Source of the DNA: UBA1952 sp965246785
Lineage (GTDB): Bacteria; Bacteroidota; Bacteroidia; Chitinophagales; Chitinophagaceae
NCBI GenBank assembly: GCA_965246785.1
Contig: CBDFFM010000011.1
Location: forward strand, 192,427-256,426
Direction: 5' to 3'
DNA: 64,000 bases
Shown: piece by piece, positions 1-7,274 of the stretch
Layout: each line of letters opens with the position of its first letter
Numbering within the stretch: the stretch's first letter is position 1
The notes under the pieces: generated by a model
Told to the model about the DNA's origin: nothing
What the model saw: the letters and a program-made list of their open reading frames with translations, nothing else
The model's database searches: none
Position numbers and translations under genes: made by a program

Positions 1-1
1 G

Positions 2-64
2 GCGTGGAATATAGAAGGCCGCAAAAAGCCCATCTGGTACGTGGCCATCGGGCTGGACTTTTAA
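2..64 (+). CDS. C-terminal fragment of an unidentified protein
   Basis: Frame 2 is open from the window edge and encodes 20 residues ending in YVAIGLDF before TAA at 62-64. The alternating hydrophobic pattern and terminal aromatic residue resemble the last strand of an outer-membrane beta-barrel. With so few residues this is only a suggestion. The gene is truncated by the window, so no function is assigned. Confidence 0.45.
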   Translation, partial: AWNIEGRKKPIWYVAIGLDF

Positions 65-156
65 GCCCGCATCCGCAGGGCCGCTATTCGCGGCCTGATG
101 ACGACGATTATTTTGCCGGCTGCATCACGCTCCCAATCTTCCGTTGCGTCGCACAT

Positions 157-181
157 TTCATCGTTCGTCAGTCTGTCGGGC
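157..181 (+). repeat. 25-bp dispersed repeat, copy 1
   Basis: These 25 bases recur exactly, in inverted orientation, at 17204-17228, about 17 kb away. Similarity seems to stop close to the 25-mer on both sides. It lies in a gene-free stretch (65-703), so it may be part of a dispersed non-coding element. Confidence 0.7.
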
Positions 182-279
182 TTTTCGCTTAGCATATGCG
201 GGATTTACAATTCCGCTGTCATGTTGCGCCGAATTACAAATCCCGCGTTGCGCGGATAGCGGGGCGTTGCTCGCCCAAT

Positions 280-353
280 CTTTTGTCATCCCGGAACGGG
301 AACTAAATCTGCTATGCTGTATGTTATAAGTTCCCGTTCCGGGATGACAAAAG
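280..353. repeat. Perfect inverted repeat (hairpin element)
   Basis: Bases 280-304 and 329-353 are perfect reverse complements (25-bp arms) around a 24-base spacer. The left arm contains GTCATCCCGGAACGGGAAC. The arms end in T/A runs on both sides, so an RNA from either strand would fold into a hairpin with a U-tract. It could be a bidirectional terminator or a REP/MITE-like mobile palindrome. The long spacer argues against a simple terminator. Confidence 0.7.
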
Positions 354-402
354 TCGCTGTGGCTATAAATCACTGTGGCTGGCGCGGGAGTGTTGGCGCT
401 GT

Positions 403-690
403 TCCGAAAAATAAATTACTTCTCCCAAAACAAAAATTACTACTTCCGAAATAAAAATTACTTGTCTCAAAACAAAAATTACTTCACCCGAAACAAAAAT
501 TACTTCTCCAAAAAGTAATTTGGGCAAATTCTTTTTAAAAATTTACTCAAGTAAAATTTAGAATAACTACATTCTAAACTAAAATTACTTTTGGTAAATA
601 TTTTTTACGCCTATTCTAAAATAAAAATACTTTTCCCCACAAAATTTCGACTAAAGTAATTTCTAAATTTACTTCAGTAAAAAGAAAAAA
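403..690. repeat. AT-rich region with degenerate ~24-bp tandem repeats
   Basis: From about 403 to 520 the motif AAACAAAAATTACTT recurs five times with a period near 24 bases. Looser copies of AATTACTT and its complement continue to about 690. The region is far richer in A and T than the flanking genes and holds no credible coding sequence. It directly precedes the gene that starts at 704, so it may contain that gene's promoter. Confidence 0.65.
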
Positions 691-703
691 ACTTAGCGCT
701 TTT

Positions 704-1316
704 ATGCCGCAGACAGACTTTATTCCCAAATTAGATGACGCGCTTGCCGTATGGCTGCACACTTTTAATGAGACCGTACAGGCTACTGGAAGCTCGGTAG
801 GCCTCAGCCCGGCGGAACTTGCGGCCATTGCCGCCGATACGGAGGAGCTGCGCGGAAAAATTGATGCGGCATATACAAGCGAAGGCAGCTATGAAGGCGG
901 CCACATCGGCAAAGCGGGCGAGCCGGACGAAGGTGCTCAAGGCTATCCGCCGGCATTGCGCGCGGATAAAGACGCACCCGGATTATACGTCGGCCATCGG
1001 CAAGGGCTACGGCATCGTCACCTCGGCGGGCCATTGGGATGCGTCGCACGCGAAGCCGGAGCTGAAGCTGAAGCTGTCGGGTGGGAAGGTGGTGGTGGGC
1101 TATAAAAAAGGGGGCAGCCACGGGGTGCAGATATGGTGCAAACGGGGCGCGGAGGAGCATTTCAGCCTGCTGGCTACGGATATGCGCCCGCCGTATTACG
1201 ACAATAGGGCGAATCTGGCGGCGGGGCCGGAGGAGCGGAATTATTACGCGATATACATTGATGGCAACGATGTGGTGGTGGGCCAGCGGAGTAATACTTC
1301 GGTGATAATTGTGTGA
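704..1316 (+). pseudogene. Conserved Bacteroidota protein (~200 aa), frameshifted
   Basis: Two overlapping frames together make one protein. The N-terminal part starts at 704 (MPQTDFIPKLDDALAVWL) and the C-terminal part is in the +1 frame up to TGA at 1314-1316. The frame changes near 880, just after residues KIDAAY. I recognise the layout of an uncharacterised family of about 200 residues: a helical N-terminal half rich in Ala and Lys, then a compact beta domain containing IWCKRG and PPYYDNR with fibronectin-III-like character. One extra base near 880 explains the break, so this is either a recent pseudogene or a sequencing error. No function is known to me. Confidence 0.7.
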
Positions 1317-1340
1317 ATCCGCCCCACCTTTGCGCCCACT

Positions 1341-1976
1341 ATGTCTCGTCGCGCGCTTACTATTACGCTGGTGGTGTTTTTCATCCTCCTGTCGGCCGGC
1401 TTCTTTGCCTATTATTACCACATCACGCGCACGCTGCCGCAGACGCTGGCGGTGATCGGGAATGACGGGCACCGGGTGGATACCTTCTCGTTTTATAATC
1501 AGGATGGGAAGCTCATCACGCAGAAGGATGTGGCGGGGAAGGTGTATGTGGCGGAGTATTTCTTCGCGACGTGCCGCGGCATCTGCCCGAAGATGAATGA
1601 GAACATGACGAAGGTGTATCAGGCCTATCAGGGCAATCCCGATGTGCTCATCCTCTCCCACACCGTTGACCCGAAAAACGACACGGTGGCGGCCCTGAAG
1701 GCCTACAGCCGCCGCTTCAATGCAGACGCGCGTCAATGGATGTTCCTGACGGGCACGAAGAAGCGCCTGTACGAAATGGCCTTAGAGAGCTACCTCATCT
1801 CAGCGGTGGACAGCACGCGCCCGGCGAATATTGAGGAGGCTTTCATCCACGACAAGCATTTTGTGCTCGTGGACAAGCACGGACGGCTGCGCGGGCGCTT
1901 CTATGATGGCCTCGAGCGCTCGCAATTAGACACGCTCATCAGCGACATCCACCTGCTGCTGGAGGAAAAGGAGTAG
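1341..1976 (+). CDS. SCO1/SenC/PrrC family copper-binding thioredoxin-like protein
   Basis: This is a 211-residue protein with one N-terminal membrane anchor (residues 6-26) and a periplasmic thioredoxin-like SCO domain. The copper ligands of the family are present: Cys78 and Cys82 in CRGIC, and His173 in HDKHF. SCO proteins deliver copper to the CuA centre of cytochrome c oxidase or act as thiol-disulfide reductases, and the CxxxC plus His set supports a copper role. No oxidase subunit is nearby, so the client cannot be read from context. The start sits 18 bases after a CACCTTTG sequence that resembles a -7 element. Family assignment is firm; the precise role is inferred. Confidence 0.9.
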   Translation: MSRRALTITLVVFFILLSAGFFAYYYHITRTLPQTLAVIGNDGHRVDTFSFYNQDGKLITQKDVAGKVYVAEYFFATCRGICPKMNENMTKVYQAYQGNPDVLILSHTVDPKNDTVAALKAYSRRFNADARQWMFLTGTKKRLYEMALESYLISAVDSTRPANIEEAFIHDKHFVLVDKHGRLRGRFYDGLERSQLDTLISDIHLLLEEKE

Positions 1977-1983
1977 GGCGGAA

Positions 1984-2018
1984 AGCAATTCTCAATTCTC
2001 AATTCTCAATCCTCAATT
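1984..2018 (+). repeat. Short tandem repeat, ~8-bp unit (CAATTCT)
   Basis: Four near-perfect copies of CAATTCT/CAATCCT fill the gap between the SCO-like gene and uppP and end 4 bases before the uppP ATG. The leader of uppP would consist largely of this repeat. Confidence 0.75.
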
Positions 2019-2022
2019 CACC

Positions 2023-2820
2023 ATGACTTGGCTCCAGGCAATCATCACCGCCATCGTAGAAGGCGTCACCGAGTTTCTGCCCATCTCCTCCACCGCGCAC
2101 ATGAAGTTTGCGCAGGCGCTAATGCACATAGACCCGAAAGACGCCTTCGTAAACATGTACGACATCGTCATCCAGCTGGCGGCCATCCTCGCCGTGCTGG
2201 TGCTGTACTGGAAGAAGTTTGTGAACTTTCGCGGCTGGGCTTTTTATGTGAAGCTCATTATCGCCGTCATCCCGGCGCTAATAGCCGGAGCATTATTGAA
2301 GAAGCATATAGAGGCCGTGCTCGGCAATATCCAGACCATTGCCATCATCACCGTCCTGGGCGGCGTGGTGCTCTTATTCGTGGACAAATGGTTCACCCGC
2401 CCCCGCGTGGACAGCGAGGAGGGCATCACCAACGGCACGGCGCTGAAGGTGGGGCTGTTTCAAATCCTCTCCATCATCTTTCCCGGTCTCAGCCGGAGCG
2501 CAGCGACCATCATCGGCGGCATGGCTTCGGGGCTGACGCGGCGCGTGGCGGCGGAGTTTTCCTTCTTCCTTGCCGTGCCTACTATGGCGGCGGCCACAGC
2601 CAAGGAGCTTTACGACACGTACAAGGAGACGCCGGACGCGCTGCACAACTCCAATCTCGGGATGCTGGGGCTGGGATGCGCCATATCGTTTATCGTATCG
2701 CTCATCGCTATCCGGGGCTTTATCACTTACCTGCAAAAGCACGGTTTCCGGGTATTCGGCATCTACCGCATCATAGCGGGGCTGGCCATCCTGGCGCTCA
2801 TCTGGATGAAGGTGATTTGA
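2023..2820 (+). CDS. uppP: Undecaprenyl-diphosphatase UppP (BacA)
   Basis: UppP is an integral membrane enzyme that dephosphorylates undecaprenyl diphosphate to recycle the lipid carrier for peptidoglycan and polysaccharide synthesis. The 265-residue length and multiple hydrophobic segments fit the family. Both signature motifs are present: EGVTEFLPISSTAH at residues 13-26 (catalytic glutamates and serines) and PGLSRSAATI at 154-163 (catalytic Arg158). The gene follows the SCO-like gene on the same strand with a 46-base gap filled by short repeats, and it ends at a strong terminator. In other bacteria extra UppP confers bacitracin resistance. Confidence 0.96.
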   Translation: MTWLQAIITAIVEGVTEFLPISSTAHMKFAQALMHIDPKDAFVNMYDIVIQLAAILAVLVLYWKKFVNFRGWAFYVKLIIAVIPALIAGALLKKHIEAVLGNIQTIAIITVLGGVVLLFVDKWFTRPRVDSEEGITNGTALKVGLFQILSIIFPGLSRSAATIIGGMASGLTRRVAAEFSFFLAVPTMAAATAKELYDTYKETPDALHNSNLGMLGLGCAISFIVSLIAIRGFITYLQKHGFRVFGIYRIIAGLAILALIWMKVI

Positions 2821-2832
2821 TAGGGGCACAAA

Positions 2833-2867
2833 AACGAAAGCGCCGGCACAATGCCGGCGCTTTCGTT
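2833..2867. terminator. Bidirectional terminator between convergent genes
   Basis: Two perfect 15-bp arms (2833-2847 and 2853-2867) flank a 5-base loop. The stem core is GC-rich (GCGCCGGC) and is flanked by A/T. It lies between uppP (+) and the convergent small gene at 2892 (-) and can serve both. Confidence 0.88.
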
Positions 2868-2891
2868 CTTAAAGAAGGTGGGATACCAGCC

Positions 2892-3302
2892 TTAGTAGGT
2901 GCTTGCGAATTTGTGGAGCACGTCCAGCAGCTTCGGGCCGTTGGTCTTCACGTCGTTGGTGAGGCCCATGTAGTCGTGTACCAGCCCTTCCATGTCACCC
3001 ATGTGCTGCATCTGGGCTTTAGCTTCAGGGTGCTTGCCGTCCTTCATCAGGAAGTTGGCATCAGTGCGCGTCTGGCTTACGCCGTGGCGGATAATGGCCA
3101 GCAAATCCATAGACACGGCCTCGGCAGCGCTGAACTTTCCTTGCTTAAGGTCGGCTTCAAGCTCAGTGGTTTTGGCTACAAGAACTTTGCGGCCAGCCTT
3201 CATATTGGCTTCATTTTCGGCCTTGGTTACAGGGTCGCCCGTGGCGAACGCGGCGGTGAAGGTGGCAGCTACAAGTGCTGCGGTAAGGATGAAGTGCTTC
3301 AT
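2892..3302 (-). CDS. Small exported helical protein of unknown function
   Basis: This encodes a 136-residue protein starting MKHFILTAALVAATFTAAFA, a clear Sec signal peptide. I chose this ATG at 3302 rather than an upstream in-frame one because the upstream 22 residues would bury the signal sequence. The mature part is mostly helical and charged, with several Met and His residues (MQHMGDMEGLVHDYM) in its last third. It has no domain I recognise. A role in the periplasm is likely from the signal peptide alone. Confidence 0.75.
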   Translation of the reverse strand: MKHFILTAALVAATFTAAFATGDPVTKAENEANMKAGRKVLVAKTTELEADLKQGKFSAAEAVSMDLLAIIRHGVSQTRTDANFLMKDGKHPEAKAQMQHMGDMEGLVHDYMGLTNDVKTNGPKLLDVLHKFASTY

Positions 3303-3440
3303 AAGTAATGGAATGTAAGTTTTGAGATTATAAAAGTAAGGATTTTTGCCTTGTGGCTTTGACGCCAAAAGCGCCGCTAACCGACTCTTAAGACGGCAGC
3401 AAGCGCCGGAAGGTTGGGAGGCAGGGCTAAAAAGTGAAGC

Positions 3441-3448
3441 TACCTTTG
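3441..3448 (+). promoter_or_regulatory. Bacteroidota -7 promoter element TACCTTTG
   Basis: This is an exact match to the Bacteroidota housekeeping -7 consensus TAnnTTTG, 12 bases before the ATG at 3461. It implies a very short leader and supports the lipoprotein start chosen there rather than the upstream in-frame start at 3434. Confidence 0.6.
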
Positions 3449-3460
3449 CAGCCGGAGCTT

Positions 3461-4135
3461 ATGAAACGGAATTTTTGGGTGGTTGGAATGGCGATGGCTG
3501 CAATTTGGGTGGGCCTATCGGCCTGCAACGGCGCCAATGCAGGCAATGCCGCCGCAGCGGAGCAGCACACCGCGCGCCGCGAGGATAATCCGCAGAATTT
3601 TAAGGCCATTGATTCTGCTATCCATCTGCTGCGCAACGGCGACCTGGCCCTGCGCACCGGCGCGGACGCCACAAGCGTCATGCTCCGGCAGATGAATTTG
3701 CGGGACAAGACCTATTCGCACTGCGGCATTGTGATGATTGAGGGGGGCTATCCGTTCATCTATCATAGCATCGGCGGCGAGGATAATCCGGAGGCGAAGC
3801 TGCGGCGGGACTCGGCATCAGTGTTTTTTACGCCGGTGAGCAATGAGCGCCTCGGCGTGGCCCGGCTGGATATTTCCGGGGAGCAAATTGAAAGATTGGA
3901 CGGCATTACCCGCCGCTATTGGCGGCAGGGAGCGCTCTTTGACCTTGACTTTGACCTGAAAAGCGATGACAAGCTTTACTGCGCCGAATTTGTCTATAAA
4001 GCTGTGCGTGAGGCTACTGCCGACACCGGCTATTTTCACATCACACATTTGATGGAGCGCAGCTATGTGGGCGTGGATAATCTCTGCGAGCAGCGCCACG
4101 CTAAAATCATTTGCGATGTACGCTACAAACTTTAG
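3461..4135 (+). CDS. YiiX-like permuted NlpC/P60 cysteine hydrolase lipoprotein
   Basis: This is a 224-residue protein with a lipoprotein signal peptide (lipobox LSAC, lipidated Cys22). The body matches the YiiX/YaeF-like permuted papain-fold family (old DUF830). In this family the catalytic His comes before the Cys: His87 in YSHCGIV and Cys174 in LYCAEFVYKA. Relatives act as amidases or lipid/peptidoglycan hydrolases in the envelope; the substrate here is unknown. The -7 element of the next gene overlaps its stop codon, so the two genes may be separately transcribed. Family call is good; activity is inferred from the conserved residues. Confidence 0.82.
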   Translation: MKRNFWVVGMAMAAIWVGLSACNGANAGNAAAAEQHTARREDNPQNFKAIDSAIHLLRNGDLALRTGADATSVMLRQMNLRDKTYSHCGIVMIEGGYPFIYHSIGGEDNPEAKLRRDSASVFFTPVSNERLGVARLDISGEQIERLDGITRRYWRQGALFDLDFDLKSDDKLYCAEFVYKAVREATADTGYFHITHLMERSYVGVDNLCEQRHAKIICDVRYKL

Positions 4136-4140
4136 CTTTG
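4133..4140 (+). promoter_or_regulatory. -7 promoter element TAGCTTTG
   Basis: This is an exact TAnnTTTG match that overlaps the stop codon of the preceding gene and lies 39 bases before the ATG at 4180. It likely drives the DUF4878 lipoprotein independently. Confidence 0.5.
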
Positions 4141-4179
4141 CCGCCACTTAAAAAATCAAAGCACAAACCTCAAATCACA

Positions 4180-4698
4180 ATGAAGAAAACAATCCTCTCC
4201 CTTACCACCATTCTGGCCCTGGCCGTTACGCTGGTAAGCTGCGGCGGCGGCTCGCCTAAGGGCGCTGCTGAAAAGTGGCTCAATGGCTTCTATCACATGG
4301 ACTACACTTCCGCTAAGGAAGTTTCTACGGACGAAACGAAGAAGCAGCTGGAGTCTTTTGAAAGCATGATGGGCATGATGCAGCAAAATGCGAAGGATGA
4401 AGCCAAGAAAATCAAGGTGGACGTGAAAGACCCTAAGGTAACCGGCGACAACGCTACGGTAGAGTACACCCTCTCCAACGATCCTTCACCCAAGACCCTC
4501 AAGATGGTGAAGCAAAACGGCAAGTGGCTGGCTCAGTGGAGCAAGATGGACATGGGCGGCATGGGCAGCGGTGCTGGCGCAGGCGCAGGTGCGGGCGGCA
4601 TGAACGGCGGCGCAAGCCCCGATACAATGATGGCTCCTCCTGCCGATGGCGCTATGAACGGCACCGGTACGATGGATACGACATCCGTACAGCGTTAA
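4180..4698 (+). CDS. DUF4878-type lipoprotein
   Basis: This is a 172-residue protein. The start at MKKTILSLTT gives a lipoprotein signal peptide with lipobox LVSC. Residues about 25-120 match the DUF4878 layout: an initial AAEKWLNGFY helix, a DETKKQLESF helix, then beta strands ending in VKQNGKWLAQW. This NTF2-like envelope fold has no known activity. The last 50 residues are a low-complexity tail of Gly, Ala and Met (alternating GAGAGAG) that is not part of the domain and may be a flexible linker. A strong terminator follows. Confidence 0.82.
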   Translation: MKKTILSLTTILALAVTLVSCGGGSPKGAAEKWLNGFYHMDYTSAKEVSTDETKKQLESFESMMGMMQQNAKDEAKKIKVDVKDPKVTGDNATVEYTLSNDPSPKTLKMVKQNGKWLAQWSKMDMGGMGSGAGAGAGAGGMNGGASPDTMMAPPADGAMNGTGTMDTTSVQR

Positions 4699-4713
4699 TC
4701 AGCTTATCTTAAT

Positions 4714-4742
4714 AAAATGGCCGCTCGTAGAGCGGCCATTTT
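4714..4742. terminator. Rho-independent terminator after the DUF4878 lipoprotein gene
   Basis: Arms 4714-4726 and 4730-4742 are perfectly complementary (core GGCCGCTC) around a 3-base loop. They are flanked by A4 upstream and T5 downstream. Confidence 0.9.
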
Positions 4743-4771
4743 TATGTAACGCCGGTTTGCCCCCGGCGATT

Positions 4772-4779
4772 TACTTTTG
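4772..4779 (+). promoter_or_regulatory. -7 promoter element TACTTTTG of tRNA-Val
   Basis: This exact TAnnTTTG match ends 10 bases before the first base of the tRNA, the spacing expected for a start close to the mature 5' end. Confidence 0.6.
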
Positions 4780-4789
4780 GCCTTCCCCC

Positions 4790-4863
4790 GGGTGCTTAGC
4801 TCAGTTGGTTAGAGTACTACCTTGACATGGTAGGGGTCGCTGGTTCGAATCCTGCAGCACCCA
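4790..4863 (+). tRNA. tRNA-Val (GAC)
   Basis: The cloverleaf is clear. The acceptor stem is GGGTGCT (4790-4796) with AGCACCC (4856-4862). The D-arm is normal. The anticodon stem is CTACC/GGTAG with loop TTGACAT, giving anticodon GAC at 4824-4826. The T-loop is TTCGAAT. CCA is not encoded. The T-stem (GCTGG/CCTGC) has a T-T mismatch at its middle pair, which is unusual. A -7 element lies just upstream and a terminator follows. Confidence 0.93.
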
Positions 4864-4876
4864 CCCGTTCTTAAAG

Positions 4877-4909
4877 CCTTCCAGGTCTCAGAGACCTCGA
4901 AGGTTTTTT
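4877..4909 (+). terminator. Terminator after tRNA-Val
   Basis: CCTTC (4877-4881) pairs with GAAGG (4899-4903) and AGGTCT pairs with AGACCT inside it, with one C-C mismatch. The hairpin is followed by T6. Confidence 0.85.
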
Positions 4910-4965
4910 GTTTAAGGGCTGCACTATTCTTTCTACATTGTTGGATACAAACCGCTACATACATC

Positions 4966-5637
4966 ATGGCAACGCCGAAAAAGTCTTCTTTCTTCCGAAA
5001 CAACGGCCTGAGCATTGTCGTAGTGCTGCTCATGCTCGGCTCCATGAGCGGCCAGTACATTACCGGATGGAAAGATTACAATGAGCAGCGTGCCGACTGG
5101 CATCAGGCACCTGTTACTGCCGCCCAATACTTCACCACCGGTCACTTCGTCTCCGCCACGTTTGAGAATTGGGAAAGCGAGTTTCTGCAGATGGCCATTT
5201 ACGTCCTGCTCACCGTCTGACTCTTCCAGAAAGGCTCCTCAGAAAGTAAAGACCCGGACAGCGACGATGAAGAAGTGGACCGCGAGCCCGTTGCATCGCC
5301 CGGCGCGCCCTGGCCTGTGCGTAAAGGCGGCATCACACTCACCCTCTATAAAAATTCCCTCAGCATCGTCCTTGCCCTGCTATTCTTCCTCTCCTTTTAC
5401 CTCCACTTATTAGGCTCTTGGAAGGCGCATAATGAGGAAGACGCCGGCCTTGGAAAGCCCTTAGCCACCCTCGGCGAGCACCTGCAAAGCGCCGGCTTTT
5501 GGTTTGAATCCTTTCAGAATTGGCAAAGTGAGTTTCTGTCTGTGTTGACTATTGTTGTGCTCTCCATCTTTCTGAGGCAAAAAGGCTCCCCTGAGAGTAA
5601 ACCTGTAGATGCGCCGGATAGCGATACGGGGGAATAA
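4966..5637 (+). pseudogene. DUF6766 membrane protein, interrupted by an in-frame TGA
   Basis: The frame from 4966 to TAA at 5635-5637 would encode about 223 residues of a DUF6766-type protein, but TGA at 5218-5220 interrupts it at residue 85. The part after the stop continues the same frame and family: LFQKGSSESKDPDSDDEE, a second hydrophobic segment, then a second ENWQSEF-like motif. The two halves are internal repeats: NGLSIVVVLL with NSLSIVLALL, FENWESEFLQ with FQNWQSEFLS, and FQKGSSESK with RQKGSPESK. TGG to TGA (Trp) is the simplest cause. The first half could still be made as an 84-residue membrane peptide. Function of the family is unknown to me. Confidence 0.72.
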
Positions 5638-5747
5638 GGCTCCAACAACTTTACTACCATCTTCTTTTAACGGACTATTGCATAAATATTATTTTACATT
5701 CGCGCCCTGTTCGTTCATTTTCAATACTAAAAAACCTTACTGTTTAT

Positions 5748-7121
5748 ATGCATATCATCTCTGCGCTTCGCAACATCTGTCTCACTATGCTCATTGCTAT
5801 GCTGCCTGCGGGCTATGCGGTTGCGGACGCGCTTATTCCTGCCTACCAGGCGAACGAGCAGCTGCACCAGCCGAATAGCGCATACGCGCAAAAGGGTACT
5901 GCTATTCTCTCTCGACAAATCGCATATTCCCATTACAGCGGCACTTCGTCCGGCACATTCGTGCCCGCTGATTCGCAGCATTACGTGTATCCATTTCCAA
6001 CCAGTGCGCAGTACAGCGCGGCTAATTATTACACCTTCAGCGGCAATACGGCAGCGCCTACTTACCGTTATACCTATACCTATGATGCCAACGGGTATCT
6101 GGTGCAGGTGTTGTTGCTGCGTTGGACGGGCAGCACTTTCGCTAACTATTACAGATATACGATTGCTAACAACGCTGCTGGTGTAAACACCGGCCAGCTA
6201 ATAGAAACCTGGAATGCAAATACAGGCACTTATGTAAATAACACTCTTTATACTTATACGCTCAATTCGTCCAACCAAAAGACGGATGAGACGGCGCAAG
6301 CATGGGCAGTCAATTATGGCGCATGGGTCAACAGCGGCCATACCAGTTACACGCTCAATGCGCAGGGCGCTATCACGCAGCAGATTTCCCAGACATGGTA
6401 CGCCTCCGCCGGCCCGTACAGGAACACAACCCGCAGCGACTTCAGCTACGATGCCACCGGCCTGGTCGTTACAGAGCAGACAGACTATACATGGAATAAT
6501 AACTCAGCTATGTGGAACGGCACCAACCGCTATACTTACACCCTCAATGCCGGCAGACCTGTGCAGCGCATAGATCAGACCTGGGATGGCAACGCCTGGC
6601 AACCGAAGTTCCGCTATACCTATTCCTACGACGCTGCGGGCAACATCACCCTGACGAACTATGACTTGTACAACTCGTTTTCTTCCGTTTACGACATGTA
6701 CCATCAGATTACGCAGACGTTTAACAGCTTTAACCAGCTTACGTCCTTCACAGAACTGTCCAACGCTAGCGGTGCTTATGTTGTGAATACTTATGCTACC
6801 AAGCGCAACTATTATTACGAGACCTATTCGACGACTGCTGCCGGCATTGGAACTCCTGCCAACAACGGCGTTGCGCTGAGCATCTCGCCGGTGCCAACGG
6901 ACAACGAACTAAATATCTCATTGAAAGCTGAGATGTCACAGGCATTTACGGCTACAATTACCGATATGGCAGGACGCGTGCGTTATAGTTTTTCCATTCC
7001 TGCAGGAAAAGCTTTCCGCACCTCGCTTTCAATAAGTGACCTGCCTGCGGGCAATTACTTGCTGCGCATAACGGGCAGCAATGGAGCCCGCGCTTCGCAG
7101 ACGATTGTAGTGGCGCACTAA
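5748..7121 (+). CDS. Secreted T9SS cargo protein with repeated Tyr/Thr-rich motifs
   Basis: This is a 457-residue protein with an N-terminal signal peptide (hydrophobic core LTMLIAMLPAGYAV). Its central 300 residues contain repeated segments of the type YTYDANGYL, YTLNSSNQKT, YTLNAQGAIT, FSYDATGLV and YSYDAAGNI, each followed by a Trp-containing strand. They resemble YD/RHS-type beta-hairpin repeats without the toxin domains of RHS proteins. The last 85 residues form a type A T9SS sorting domain (LSISPVPTDNELNISL ... LPAGNYLLRITGSNG). Secretion through T9SS to the surface is therefore expected. A terminator follows. The ligand or role is unknown. Confidence 0.85.
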   Translation: MHIISALRNICLTMLIAMLPAGYAVADALIPAYQANEQLHQPNSAYAQKGTAILSRQIAYSHYSGTSSGTFVPADSQHYVYPFPTSAQYSAANYYTFSGNTAAPTYRYTYTYDANGYLVQVLLLRWTGSTFANYYRYTIANNAAGVNTGQLIETWNANTGTYVNNTLYTYTLNSSNQKTDETAQAWAVNYGAWVNSGHTSYTLNAQGAITQQISQTWYASAGPYRNTTRSDFSYDATGLVVTEQTDYTWNNNSAMWNGTNRYTYTLNAGRPVQRIDQTWDGNAWQPKFRYTYSYDAAGNITLTNYDLYNSFSSVYDMYHQITQTFNSFNQLTSFTELSNASGAYVVNTYATKRNYYYETYSTTAAGIGTPANNGVALSISPVPTDNELNISLKAEMSQAFTATITDMAGRVRYSFSIPAGKAFRTSLSISDLPAGNYLLRITGSNGARASQTIVVAH

Positions 7122-7144
7122 AACGCCGGACACATTTCAATGGC

Positions 7145-7182
7145 AAGGCCGTCTTCACTAAGAAGATGGCCTTACTTTTTTT
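7145..7182 (+). terminator. Terminator after the T9SS cargo gene
   Basis: Arms 7145-7156 (AAGGCCGTCTTC) and 7162-7173 pair over 12 positions with one G-T wobble and a 5-base loop. A T-run at 7175-7182 follows. Confidence 0.85.
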
Positions 7183-7262
7183 GATCTGATTCTGTCTTCA
7201 GCCCGCAGTCGGATTATGGCGTCCACAGTAAGATGGACGATGGCCTTCAACCGCCACACGCT

Positions 7263-7270
7263 TACCTTCG
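7263..7270 (+). promoter_or_regulatory. Candidate -7 element (TACCTTCG) of purL
   Basis: One mismatch to TAnnTTTG, placed 5 bases before the chosen purL ATG at 7275. It supports that start over the upstream in-frame ATG at 7233 and implies an almost leaderless message. Confidence 0.4.
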
Positions 7271-7274
7271 CGCC

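Noticed and set aside
804..1736. 310-codon minus-strand frame
   Set aside because: It lies antisense to the frameshifted gene and the SCO gene, and its His/Arg-rich composition is typical of a shadow of GC-rich coding sequence.
2028..3308. 426-codon plus-strand frame
   Set aside because: It overlaps uppP, a strong terminator and the opposite-strand small gene. Composition is unnatural (His/Arg-rich).
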